NCBI GenBank assembly: GCA_032622095.1
Contig: CP136064.1
Span: 172,554,310 to 172,618,309, forward strand
Length of the DNA stretch: 64,000 bases
From: Siphonodentalium dalli
Lineage: Eukaryota; Mollusca; Scaphopoda; Gadilida; Siphonodentaliidae
Reading direction: 5' to 3'
Shown here: piece after piece, positions 58,701 to 60,362 of the stretch
Layout of the letters: the number at the start of each line of letters is the position of its first letter
Numbering within the stretch: position 1 is the first letter of the stretch
Made by a program: the position numbers and the translations under genes
The notes under the pieces: generated by a model
The model's database searches: none
Seen by the model: only the letters and a program-made list of their open reading frames with translations
What the model was told of the DNA's origin: nothing

Positions 58701-59654
58701 TAAGTTAATGAGGAAATATGCAGTGCCCTCATCTGACCATAATCTACAGTAATGCCCTAATTAATCGACTCTAACCACAGCAGAATTATGGGTAACTTTT
58801 CAGGATTTAGTCGGAAATATGGCTTTCCGATGAATGGCAACAAGCCATATTTCCGACTAAATCCTGAAAAGTTACCCATAATTCTGCTGTGGTTAAAGAG
58901 TTGATTAATTAGGGCATTACAGTATGTTGTCTGCATTTTAGAGTTATATTATTTGTGACAAATTGCGGTGTTTGTTGACTGATGTTACAGTTGACGTTAA
59001 CAAACAATTGTTTCAACATGTATCTGATCACTCCAGGATTATTGATCTTCATGTTCTAGTTGGTAGTAATGATTTAAAGACATATTATGTACTTGTTCAG
59101 GAGCGTGAAACTGATAAGTTATTATCCAGGCGCTATGCCAACTGGAGGAATGTAGCATTATACTAACATCACCAAAATTTTGAAGCAAATCGACCGTTCC
59201 ACTCCATAGAAAACGTTGTCTGAACTATGCTCAAATGTAAATATTTACTACTCGATTCGGGACGCTTCTATCGGCGATAAACTAACGAAAATGATTTCGC
59301 CATCGAGAGTCACTGCATTTAATTAATATATAAGAATGACGGTGTGTGTTGTCAATTTGGATATAATATTTGTAGAAATTACTACTTTGAAAAAAATTAT
59401 TCTCCATTTGTTTGATTATCCTACCGGAGTGTTTCACATCACTTTAACAATCTTTGTATGATTTTCAGCTGTACCCACTATGAACTTAGGATAGTTATAG
59501 TATTCATTATAGTATGTCAATCCCTGCTTATTGCAGATGAGCGTGGACACAAATTAAAATTAAAAAATAACTATCCTTTCAAATACTTACAAACTTCAAT
59601 GTCAGCACCAGCAATCTTTCCTTGTGGCCCAAAATGGATTCGGATGAATTTACC
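16737..59654 (-). CDS. Muscle myosin heavy chain gene (5'-partial, 32 exons in window)
   Basis: This span covers the exons listed separately below plus their introns. The spliced product is the actin-based motor of muscle thick filaments, with an ATPase head, a lever arm binding two light chains, and a coiled-coil rod. About 1,685 residues are visible (numbered here from the first visible one). Motor residues are 1-560, the IQ/light-chain region is about 540-587, and the rod is 588-1685 (about 1,098 residues, the usual length for muscle myosin II). Visible landmarks are switch II DIAGFE (217-222), a lysine-rich loop 2 (389-393), SH2 and SH1 cysteines (448, 458; spacing 10 as in the family) and the WQWW light-chain hook. 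All junctions keep frame with GT-AG sites. Missing at the 5' end (beyond 64000) are about 245 residues including the P-loop. Family identity is certain. The mollusc assignment is inference. No specific paralogue name is claimed. Confidence 0.97.
16757..17065 (-). repeat. Dispersed family E, copy abutting the last myosin intron's end
   Basis: This copy is inverted relative to 59140-59450 and 37673-37932 (shared: actccatagaaaac, aaatatttac, gaaaatnatttcgccatc, gtgtttcacatcacttt). Its end lies within ~15 bp of the predicted acceptor at 16743, so the polypyrimidine/branch region of that intron is partly repeat-derived. Confidence 0.75.
17229..17660 (+). mobile_element. Two SINE copies of a second tRNA-like family
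   Basis: A 5'-truncated copy (17229-17330) and a fuller copy (17525-17655) share caaggc(g/a)cgctcgcc(g/a)tcg, the B box ggttcgcatccc, and accacccaatctcaaaaa-type 3' tails (tttgcattgtctca, tcaaatttgcttct). The fuller copy has an A-box-like tggccgtgtggtattgacgtc. Both lie in the last myosin intron. Translations here are artefacts. Confidence 0.75.
17823..17963 (-). CDS. Myosin exon v31: end of coiled coil
   Basis: Residues 1638-1684 ([20 protein letters not shown]...[10 protein letters not shown]), 47 codons, phase 0. This is the final heptads plus the start of the non-helical tailpiece ([10 protein letters not shown]). The donor GTAAGT follows CAACCA. Reading through the donor continues VSTKVDIWF..., which is unlike known tailpieces, so splicing onward is expected. 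Confidence 0.96.
18659..18900. mobile_element. TTAA-flanked (piggyBac-like) MITE with hairpin core
   Basis: It runs TTAACCCTTTGAGTGCCA ... TGGCACTCAAAGGGTTAA, with near-perfect 14-bp inverted ends (CCCTTTGAGTGCCA) and TTAA duplications. The inner palindrome ccaatgcattatcttatata ... tatataagagaatgcattgg is at 18712-18778. TTAA targets with CCCT-like ends are characteristic of piggyBac-type elements. Confidence 0.85.
18960..19125. repeat. Dispersed family D foldback fragment
   Basis: It contains ccctttctatatactaaatactc, ttaggaaatgttcaact and the inverse gaacatttcctaagg. Related pieces occur near 35860-36360, 44300-44430, 44700-44960, 45780-45870, 54160-54320 and 59725-59960, mostly inside myosin introns. 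Confidence 0.55.
19270..19395 (-). mobile_element. SINE head fragment (minus)
   Basis: The minus strand reads gtccggtcactcagttggtaaggtgc ... gcgaagctggttccagatcc in two pieces, matching the A/B-box head of the 5165 SINE. It lies 25 bp from exon v30's donor side. Confidence 0.65.
19420..19620 (-). CDS. Myosin exon v30: distal LMM, filament assembly region
   Basis: Residues 1571-1637 ([20 protein letters not shown]...KRQMEEA), 67 codons, phase 0. [15 protein letters not shown] and RR-KEL-Q-DED-K matches the region that carries the assembly-competence segment in other muscle myosins. The donor is GTAAGT. Confidence 0.97.
20142..20187. repeat. 15-bp x 3 tandem repeat
   Basis: cagtgacttggtggc is repeated three times in the intron between v29 and v30. 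Confidence 0.95.
20525..20764 (-). CDS. Myosin exon v29: LMM rod
   Basis: Residues 1491-1570 ([20 protein letters not shown]...EIAKLETR), 80 codons, phase 0. [20 protein letters not shown] and [20 protein letters not shown] are distal rod signatures. The donor is GTAAGT. Confidence 0.97.
21892..22023 (-). CDS. Myosin exon v28: LMM rod
   Basis: Residues 1447-1490 ([20 protein letters not shown]...QAMS), 44 codons, phase 0. [10 protein letters not shown] and GRVNELTA are conserved. The donor is GTAAGT. Confidence 0.96.
22776..22904 (-). CDS. Myosin exon v27: LMM rod
   Basis: Residues 1404-1446 ([20 protein letters not shown]...MTLEQ), 43 codons, phase 0. [10 protein letters not shown] matches the conserved MAERR turn. 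The donor is GTATGT. Confidence 0.96.
22984..23087. mobile_element. Family A half copy
   Basis: Only the left arm is present (cagttataccctaaataatc ... ccattcatcggaaag). It cannot form the palindrome. Confidence 0.8.
23260..23645. mobile_element. Family B double-palindrome element
   Basis: It begins aagcctgcaaatagtgtgtc and ends ggacccaatatttgcagact, with agaatgaggtccccagaggg and its inverse accctctggggacctcaatc inside. It sits just downstream of exon v27's acceptor side and 32 bp short of exon v26's donor. Confidence 0.8.
23677..23869 (-). CDS. Myosin exon v26: LMM rod
   Basis: Residues 1340-1403 ([20 protein letters not shown]...KKAQQQCR), opening with the last base of Arg1339. The junction rebuilds [15 protein letters not shown], present in all muscle myosins. 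The donor GTATGT follows CAATGCAGG. Confidence 0.97.
24637..24738. mobile_element. Family A miniature derivative (102 bp)
   Basis: Both ends are intact (cagtaatgctctaaataatc and its inverse, TA-flanked), but the central arms are deleted. It is still a snap-back. Confidence 0.88.
24827..25067 (-). CDS. Myosin exon v25: LMM rod
   Basis: Residues 1260-1338 ([20 protein letters not shown]...DDFENT) plus two bases of Arg1339. [13 protein letters not shown] and [14 protein letters not shown] are diagnostic light-meromyosin motifs. The donor is GTAAGT. Confidence 0.97.
25130..25540. mobile_element. Family B pieces
   Basis: agaatgaggtcccagagggt at 25145 and its inverse near 25210-25235 form one palindrome, followed by a second fragment at 25441-25540. 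They lie in the intron upstream of exon v25. Confidence 0.65.
25607..25778. mobile_element. Family A palindromic MITE, shortened
   Basis: cagtaatgccctaaataatc ... ttatttagggcattactg, TA-flanked, arms meeting at ttgccatacaa. Confidence 0.9.
26116..26332 (-). CDS. Myosin exon v24: LMM rod
   Basis: Residues 1187-1258 ([20 protein letters not shown]...RRENKNLS) plus one base of Asp1259. [20 protein letters not shown] is conserved. EESLRREN-NL precedes the DEIHDL skip region. The donor GTAAAA is weaker than the other donors in this gene. Confidence 0.96.
26705..26905. repeat. ~95-bp tandem duplication
   Basis: ggagatattggttccaag ... accgaatagacatgt ... tttgttgacaacacagg occurs twice in tandem in the v23-v24 intron, preceded by an inverted piece (accaatatctcccgagg). 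Confidence 0.8.
27219..27917. mobile_element. hAT-like non-autonomous element, exact 8-bp TSD
   Basis: Inverted ends are CAGGGTTCGCGCTG and CAGCGCGAACCCTG, flanked by CTTTGTAA on both sides (27211-27218 and 27918-27925). An 8-bp duplication and CAGGG ends fit hAT transposons. There is no transposase frame. It lies in the v23-v24 intron. Confidence 0.92.
28299..28431 (-). CDS. Myosin exon v23: rod coiled coil
   Basis: Residues 1143-1186 ([20 protein letters not shown]...MVDCER), opening with the last base of Lys1142. [20 protein letters not shown] is the family motif (canonical SLEKTK-RL--E-ED). The donor is GTAAGA. Confidence 0.96.
28553..28765. mobile_element. Family A palindromic MITE
   Basis: Full-length TA-flanked copy, arms meeting at gctctcggggagagc, in the v22-v23 intron. 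Confidence 0.92.
29757..29953 (-). CDS. Myosin exon v22: rod coiled coil
   Basis: Residues 1077-1141 ([20 protein letters not shown]...EELEDS) plus two bases of Lys1142. [17 protein letters not shown] and [13 protein letters not shown] are strongly conserved in muscle myosins. The donor GTGCGT is an uncommon but valid 5' site. Confidence 0.96.
30263..30354. mobile_element. Family A miniature derivative (92 bp)
   Basis: Both ends are kept, the arms are deleted inward of gcagaatt/aattctgc, and it is TA-flanked. A second independent short form beside the 102-bp one. Confidence 0.88.
30825..31084. mobile_element. TTAA-flanked MITE with two hairpin cores
   Basis: ttaacccttccatgactgaa ... gctcccgtcatgaaagggttaa, with TTAA both sides. 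Two tandem palindromes of the gcattctcttatatatgcga type lie inside (near 30878-30940 and 30972-31030). Confidence 0.85.
31180..31384. mobile_element. Family A palindromic MITE
   Basis: Full-length TA-flanked copy. The right arm lacks the gctgtggtt piece. It ends 21 bp from exon v21's low edge. Confidence 0.9.
31406..31651 (-). CDS. Myosin exon v21: rod (hinge/LMM side)
   Basis: Residues 995-1076 ([20 protein letters not shown]...HQLEEESR), 82 codons, phase 0. KQMESQINE and [20 protein letters not shown] correspond to conserved rod sequence. The donor is GTAAGA. Confidence 0.97.
32448..32526 (-). CDS. Myosin exon v20: short rod exon
   Basis: Residues 969-994 ([20 protein letters not shown]...), opening with the last base of Lys968, 26 codons. 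The acceptor is gatctctag and the donor is GTATGT. It lies 102 bp downstream (on the minus strand) of a hAT-like element. Confidence 0.94.
32629..33148. mobile_element. hAT-like non-autonomous element, exact 8-bp TSD
   Basis: Ends CAGGGTCTGCGCTGG and CAGCGAGAACCCTG are inverted, flanked by CTTCATGG on both sides (32621-32628, 33149-33156). Inside are short tandem tttgccaaatnatttcagaa repeats. It lies in the v19-v20 intron. Confidence 0.92.
33312..33624. mobile_element. Family A MITE with ~110-bp centre insertion
   Basis: TA-flanked ends are present. Between the arms, unrelated sequence (about 33418-33510) separates gaaagctctc from gagagctttc, so the palindrome has an unusually long loop. Confidence 0.85.
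33797..33963 (-). CDS. Myosin exon v19: rod coiled coil
   Basis: Residues 913-967 ([20 protein letters not shown]...QKAKA) plus two bases of Lys968. NKKRE-EL-KLRR-LEE and [12 protein letters not shown] are family motifs. The donor is GTAAGT. Confidence 0.97.
34426..34512 (-). CDS. Myosin exon v18: short rod exon
   Basis: Residues 884-912 ([20 protein letters not shown]...), 29 codons, phase 0. [13 protein letters not shown] matches the conserved EAGGAT segment of the S2 rod. The donor is GTATGA. Confidence 0.96.
34980..35400. mobile_element. Family B double-palindrome element, full
   Basis: Two palindromes (centres near 35065 and 35320) with the family spacer between them (tttgcagaagataaaatgca ... 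tgaacatcaccagcttcaac). It lies in the v17-v18 intron. Confidence 0.8.
35586..35733 (-). CDS. Myosin exon v17: S2 coiled coil
   Basis: Residues 835-883 ([20 protein letters not shown]...ESERAVRSK), opening with the last base of Arg834. It contains the [19 protein letters not shown] heptads. About 850 residues remain from here to the C-terminus, so this is close to where the catchin/myorod product of other bivalves joins the shared rod. The donor is GTGAGT. Confidence 0.96.
36482..36627 (-). CDS. Myosin exon v16: S2 coiled coil
   Basis: Residues 786-833 ([20 protein letters not shown]...DGAR) plus two bases of Arg834. [10 protein letters not shown]..DLEKxKRK is a near-universal myosin rod signature. 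The donor is GTCAGT. Confidence 0.96.
36796..36900. mobile_element. Family A half copy
   Basis: The left arm only (cattaatgccctaaataatc ... cattcattggtaag), inside the 337-bp v15-v16 intron, which it nearly fills. Confidence 0.8.
36965..37174 (-). CDS. Myosin exon v15: S2 coiled coil
   Basis: Residues 716-785 ([20 protein letters not shown]...KLESTLDD), 70 codons, phase 0. [18 protein letters not shown] is the conserved S2 motif. The acceptor is tttgaag and the donor is GTGAGT. Confidence 0.96.
37673..37932 (+). repeat. Dispersed family E, copy 2
   Basis: ccactccatagaaaacatcg ... gtgtttcacttcactttaat matches 59198-59450 in the same orientation and 16757-17010 inverted. It lies in the v14-v15 intron. 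Confidence 0.8.
38045..38428 (-). CDS. Myosin exon v14: head-rod junction and S2 start
   Basis: Residues 588-715, 128 codons, phase 0. It starts [10 protein letters not shown], the invariant proline at the head-rod junction, and then runs as charged heptad coiled coil ([20 protein letters not shown]..., [16 protein letters not shown]) forming proximal subfragment 2. It is the longest exon in the gene. The donor is GTATGT. Confidence 0.97.
38457..38903. mobile_element. TTAA-flanked MITE, two hairpin cores
   Basis: ttaaccctttacccaacaaa ... gttgggtaaagggttaa with TTAA ends. The palindromic core tgcattctcttatatatgcg / cgcatatataagagaatgca is present twice (about 38612-38680 and 38808-38876). It lies in the v13-v14 intron. 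Confidence 0.88.
39560..39880. repeat. Diverged ~130-bp tandem repeat
   Basis: About two and a half copies of a unit carrying aacttgacctgtattttgtgctagaaaacccacataccaaattt-like sequence (seen in pieces) and ttactaaagctat/ttactaacgttat. The style matches the 55.2-56.5 kb repeats. It lies next to exon v13. Confidence 0.6.
39899..39980 (-). CDS. Myosin exon v13: regulatory light-chain IQ and hook
   Basis: Residues 561-587 ([20 protein letters not shown]...), opening with the last base of Arg560. VIQRNIRKW is IQ2, and [10 protein letters not shown] is the hook gripped by the regulatory light chain, the Ca2+ switch site in molluscan myosin (established for scallop). The donor is GTATGA. Confidence 0.96.
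40376..40790. mobile_element. Family B double-palindrome element, full
   Basis: It starts gcctgtcatctgcagaatga and ends aagacacaccattttaaggc. Palindrome centres are near 40435 and 40715, with the common spacer between. It lies in the v12-v13 intron. Confidence 0.8.
40905..41162 (-). CDS. Myosin exon v12: converter and first IQ motif
   Basis: Residues 475-559 ([17 protein letters not shown]...MNFKKLFDQ) plus two bases of Arg560. It contains the converter, the KVFFKAG strand and the essential light-chain IQ ([16 protein letters not shown]). [14 protein letters not shown] departs from the usual LEEMRDERLSK, giving a more acidic neck junction. The single exon corresponds to the alternative converter exon 11 set of Drosophila. 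The donor is GTATGT. Confidence 0.96.
41855..42366. repeat. 256-bp tandem duplication
   Basis: tccctaggctttgaatgtac starts at 41855 and tccctaggctttgagtgtac at 42111. The two units are near identical throughout (acctcgcgcatgacattctc/acctcccgcatgacattctc, gataaatttttttcgtgggg/gataaacattttttgtgggg). It lies in the v11-v12 intron. Confidence 0.93.
42533..42777. mobile_element. TTAA-flanked MITE, single hairpin core
   Basis: Same ends as 38457-38903 (ttaaccctttacccaacaaa / gttgggtaaagggttaa) but with one, partly deleted core. Target duplication TTAA. Confidence 0.88.
43254..43440. mobile_element. Family A, truncated and rearranged copy
   Basis: The left end lacks the tgccctaa segment. The right arm runs into a second gggtaacttttcaggatttt piece instead of the normal end. 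Confidence 0.8.
43625..43742 (-). CDS. Myosin exon v11: SH1/SH2 helices
   Basis: Residues 436-473 ([20 protein letters not shown]...RIIYSEFKQ), opening with two bases of Gly435 and ending with two bases of Arg474. It contains the reactive cysteines SH2 (C448 in LQCNGVLEG) and SH1 (C458 in [10 protein letters not shown]). The donor is GTCAGT. Confidence 0.97.
44988..45075 (-). CDS. Myosin exon v10: actin-binding helix, [10 protein letters not shown]
   Basis: Residues 406-434 ([20 protein letters not shown]...EFKQP) plus one base of Gly435. [12 protein letters not shown] is near-invariant in muscle myosins. The acceptor is ttttcag and the donor is GTTTGT. Confidence 0.96.
45918..45988 (-). CDS. 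Myosin exon v9: actin-binding loop 2
   Basis: Residues 383-405 ([20 protein letters not shown]...), opening with two bases of Pro382. Glycine-rich then lysine-rich loop 2 (KKQKK at 389-393) is the surface loop that contacts actin's acidic N-terminus. [12 protein letters not shown] is the conserved start of the 20K domain. In scallops this region is alternatively spliced, but only one version is visible here. The donor is GTATGT. Confidence 0.94.
46470..46641. mobile_element. Family A, degraded copy
   Basis: aataatcgactccttatacc ... aaagaatcaattatttagga, with arms shortened at centre. It ends 12 bp from exon v8's donor edge at 46653, so the donor's downstream flank is transposon sequence. Confidence 0.82.
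46653..46770 (-). CDS. Myosin exon v8: lower 50K, leads into loop 2
   Basis: Residues 343-381 ([20 protein letters not shown]...MLFTKP) plus one base of Pro382. [14 protein letters not shown] is the family motif. The donor GTACAT was chosen because it is the only nearby GT giving the phase needed by the next exon. The result, [16 protein letters not shown], aligns with molluscan loop 2. An earlier GT after GAGCCT would break frame. Confidence 0.85.
47318..47561. mobile_element. TTAA-flanked MITE
   Basis: ttaacccttccatggctgga ... ccaccatgaaagggttaa. Same family as 30825-31084. The inner cores are partly decayed. It ends 22 bp from exon v7's low edge. Confidence 0.85.
47583..47762 (-). CDS. 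Myosin exon v7: lower 50K domain
   Basis: Residues 283-342 ([20 protein letters not shown]...[10 protein letters not shown]), 60 codons with phase 0 at both ends. It contains the [14 protein letters not shown] helix, the [10 protein letters not shown] segment and the conserved HYAG turn. The donor is GTAAGT. Confidence 0.97.
47942..48154. mobile_element. Family A palindromic MITE next to exon v6 donor
   Basis: Full-length copy ending at 48154, 22 bp beyond exon v6's 5' splice site on the transcribed strand. The arms are about 100 bp and nearly perfect, meeting at gctctcagtgagagc. Confidence 0.92.
48176..48346 (-). CDS. Myosin exon v6: relay helix
   Basis: Residues 226-282 ([20 protein letters not shown]...CIDLIEK), exactly 57 codons with phase 0 at both ends. 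This is the relay helix and loop that couples switch II to the converter, equivalent to Drosophila alternative exon 9. Position 256 is Cys and 258 is Ala ([10 protein letters not shown]), where most muscle myosins have EQEEYKKEGI. The donor is GTGTGT, and a mariner-like palindrome ends 22 bp beyond the exon edge. Confidence 0.97.
48876..49144 (-). CDS. Myosin exon v5: 50K domain and switch II
   Basis: Residues 137-225, opening with two bases of Glu136. The exon contains [20 protein letters not shown], the [11 protein letters not shown] helix, [20 protein letters not shown] and switch II DIAGFE (217-222), which contacts the gamma-phosphate. It ends at EIFD in phase 0. The donor is GTAAGT. Confidence 0.97.
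49440..49790. mobile_element. Family B element, one full palindrome plus half
   Basis: agcctgt/tcatcttg...aatgaggttcccagagggtg, a poly-G centre (49510-49521), and aaccttctgggaacctcatt-like inverse, then the spacer and a half second module ending agaatgaggtccccagaggc. It lies in the v4-v5 intron. Confidence 0.75.
50044..50800. mobile_element. ~750-bp foldback element with ~190-bp arms
   Basis: The left arm (50050-50245: aaagaaagcctgaacactga, ccacagtaggaaaggggtta, gattctcatcgcatac inverse) is inverted at 50605-50795 (acgattctcatcgcatacag ... acaaagcaggatatatgtcc ... aaggcttcctttagcgg). A partial extra arm copy lies at 50300-50410. It lies in the v4-v5 intron. Confidence 0.85.
50875..50950 (-). 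mobile_element. tRNA-like SINE head fragment
   Basis: The minus strand carries gtggctaagttggtgagctgc (A-box-like) and ggtttgattcccgat (B-box-like) with tRNA spacing. No cloverleaf-quality stems were traced. Confidence 0.55.
51589..52453. mobile_element. hAT-like element, 865 bp
   Basis: Ends CAGGGTTTACGCTAGGGGG and TATAGCGGAAACCCTG are inverted. Flanks share GTGAAAG (7 bp) directly next to each end. It is embedded in diverged tandem repeat DNA (gatgcggatgagagatgtaacctgt-like units at 51040-51590 and 52460-52600). No transposase frame. Confidence 0.8.
52727..52865 (-). CDS. Myosin exon v4: upper 50K domain
   Basis: Residues 90-135 ([20 protein letters not shown]...[20 protein letters not shown]) plus one base of Glu136. 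The FDVLGFT and [15 protein letters not shown] motifs are hallmarks of muscle myosin heads. The acceptor is tttatag and the donor is GTATGT. Its 5' side intron holds duplicated palindromes. Its 3' side intron is the largest complete one in the gene (3,582 bp). Confidence 0.96.
53142..53430. repeat. Family A MITE plus flank, first copy of a duplicated block
   Basis: Palindrome at 53142-53355 followed by cttgatgcttgcagagctct ... tctaagtttaaatttc. The same palindrome variant and same flank recur at 54530-54820, 1,388 bp away. Confidence 0.9.
54530..54820. repeat. Family A MITE plus flank, second copy of the duplicated block
   Basis: Palindrome at 54530-54743, then cttgatgcttgctgagctct ... ctaagtttaaatttc. 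Nearly identical to the 53142 block, so the pair arose by segmental duplication and not by two insertions. Confidence 0.9.
54904..55007 (-). CDS. Myosin exon v3: upper 50K domain
   Basis: Residues 56-89 ([17 protein letters not shown]...KITD), opening with two bases of Glu55. The acceptor is ttccag and the donor is GTGAGT. This exon is positionally equivalent to the alternative exon 7 set of Drosophila Mhc, which lines the nucleotide pocket entry. Only one version is seen here. Confidence 0.95.
55220..56470. repeat. Diverged ~170-bp tandem repeat, ~7 units
   Basis: Recurring landmarks: attgttgtgaaagatccatat, accaaatatgaatg(a/g)aat, ggttgacatatgttc, gttatc-ctaacggtcataaa, aatagacaaactgagggcc and taagtcaggtaaa. 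It fills the v2-v3 intron between exon v3 and the 33-bp array. Confidence 0.75.
56695..56993 (-). repeat. 33-bp x 9 minisatellite spanning the exon v2 splice donor
   Basis: Nine near-identical 33-bp units run without gaps. On the minus strand each unit contains TATTCCTGCCATACATG followed by GTAAATATACCCCCAC. The first unit (56977 upward) is the genuine exon end and donor, and the other eight lie in the intron. The unit with its donor near 56806-56811 carries ATAAAT instead of GTAAAT, so its GT is lost. Units are stop-free in the exon frame (11 codons, [11 protein letters not shown]). Confidence 0.97.
56977..57075 (-). CDS. Myosin exon v2: motor, ends inside a minisatellite
   Basis: Residues 23-54 ([20 protein letters not shown]...IPAIH) plus one base of Glu55. 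The acceptor is tttcag and the donor is G|GTAAAT. The last ~17 exon bases and the donor are one unit of a nine-copy, 33-bp tandem array that continues into the intron (see the repeat at 56695-56993). The junction lies where the upper 50K domain exposes a loop before the segment equivalent to Drosophila Mhc exon 7. Confidence 0.95.
57164..58093. mobile_element. hAT-like element, 930 bp, TAGTGATG ends
   Basis: Starts TAGTGATGTGGACC and ends ...GTACGCATCACTA (inverse). Flanks are ATCCTAGA and ATCCTAGG (8-bp duplication, one mismatch). Sub-terminal zones are packed with ggaccggac/gtccggtcc motifs. A nested palindrome is at 57600-57719. It lies in the v1-v2 intron. Confidence 0.88.
57600..57719. 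repeat. Nested 120-bp foldback
   Basis: ctgccagggtgaaaggtgtc ... cctggaaagtatattcaac pairs with gttgaatataatttccaggc ... ccctggcag. The loop is ctcgctgctggggcgtggctcg-like GC-rich sequence. It lies inside the hAT-like element. Confidence 0.88.
58747..58922. mobile_element. Family A palindromic MITE, shortened centre
   Basis: cagtaatgccctaattaatc ... gattaattagggcattacag. The arms meet at tatggctttccgatgaat, lacking one half of the inner stem. Confidence 0.88.
58960..59450 (+). repeat. Dispersed family E, longest copy, with an open frame
   Basis: A + frame (58963-59166) ends ...[13 protein letters not shown]-stop. The minus-strand copy at 17030-17080 encodes a matching [11 protein letters not shown]-stop, so the family includes the 3' end of some coding sequence plus ~280 bp after it (to the gtttcacatcactttaac end). 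I do not recognise the protein. It may be a transposon or retrocopied gene end. Confidence 0.5.
59591..59654 (-). CDS. Myosin exon v1: motor, just after switch I
   Basis: Residues 1-21 ([20 protein letters not shown]...) plus the first base of Tyr22. This segment follows the switch I NNNSSRF motif in all myosin II heads. The acceptor ends ttctcag and the donor is GTAAGT. The exon starts in phase 0. The preceding exon, expected to end ...SSRF, is not found up to 64000, so the upstream intron exceeds 4.3 kb. Confidence 0.95.
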
Positions 59655-60149
59655 CTGAGAATGAATGACAGAAAAGTTTTTCAATAACAGCAAAACAACT
59701 ACCAGAGATATAACCCTATCTTTACCAACTACTCATTGAGTTCCCTTTTGAAATGTGCAGACAACTTAAGTTCAACCAATCACAAGAGGCCATTTGTTAA
59801 CGTATTAACCTGAACATTTCCCACCGATAAATAGGATTAATTCTGAACTTGTATTATATGTTCGCCTGCTTGTCTGCTTATATTTCCTGAACATCCCTAC
59901 AAATGAACAATAGACCATTCCACTGTATACTGTTATAACTTGGTCGGAATCTATTCAGTAAATAAATGGATAAATGAAATAAAGAAGGTAAGAATATAAA
60001 AGAACAAGACATGTTCCAAAACCATATATCTGAAACTCCTATTTGTAGCTGTAATTCAGGTATTGAAGATGCCAACCATTATTTCCATGTATGTCTTCTT
60101 TTTTCTTTTTTTTTCGAAGAGAGGATTGATCCCTATCAATAGTTAAGTG

Positions 60150-60362
60150 CAGTATTGCCCTAAATAATTGACTCTTTAACGACAGCAGAATTATGGGTAA
60201 CTTTTCAGGATATAGTCGGAAATATGGCCTGTTGCCATTCATCGGAAAGCTCTCAGTGAGAGCTTTCCGATGAATGGCAACAAGCCATATTTCCACCTAA
60301 ATCCTGAAAAATTGCCCATAATTCTGCTGTGGTTAAGGAGTTGATTATTTAGGGCATTACTC
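60150..60362. mobile_element. Family A palindromic MITE
   Basis: Full-length copy, ends cagtattgccctaaataatt and gggcattactc (one end base changed). Confidence 0.9.
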
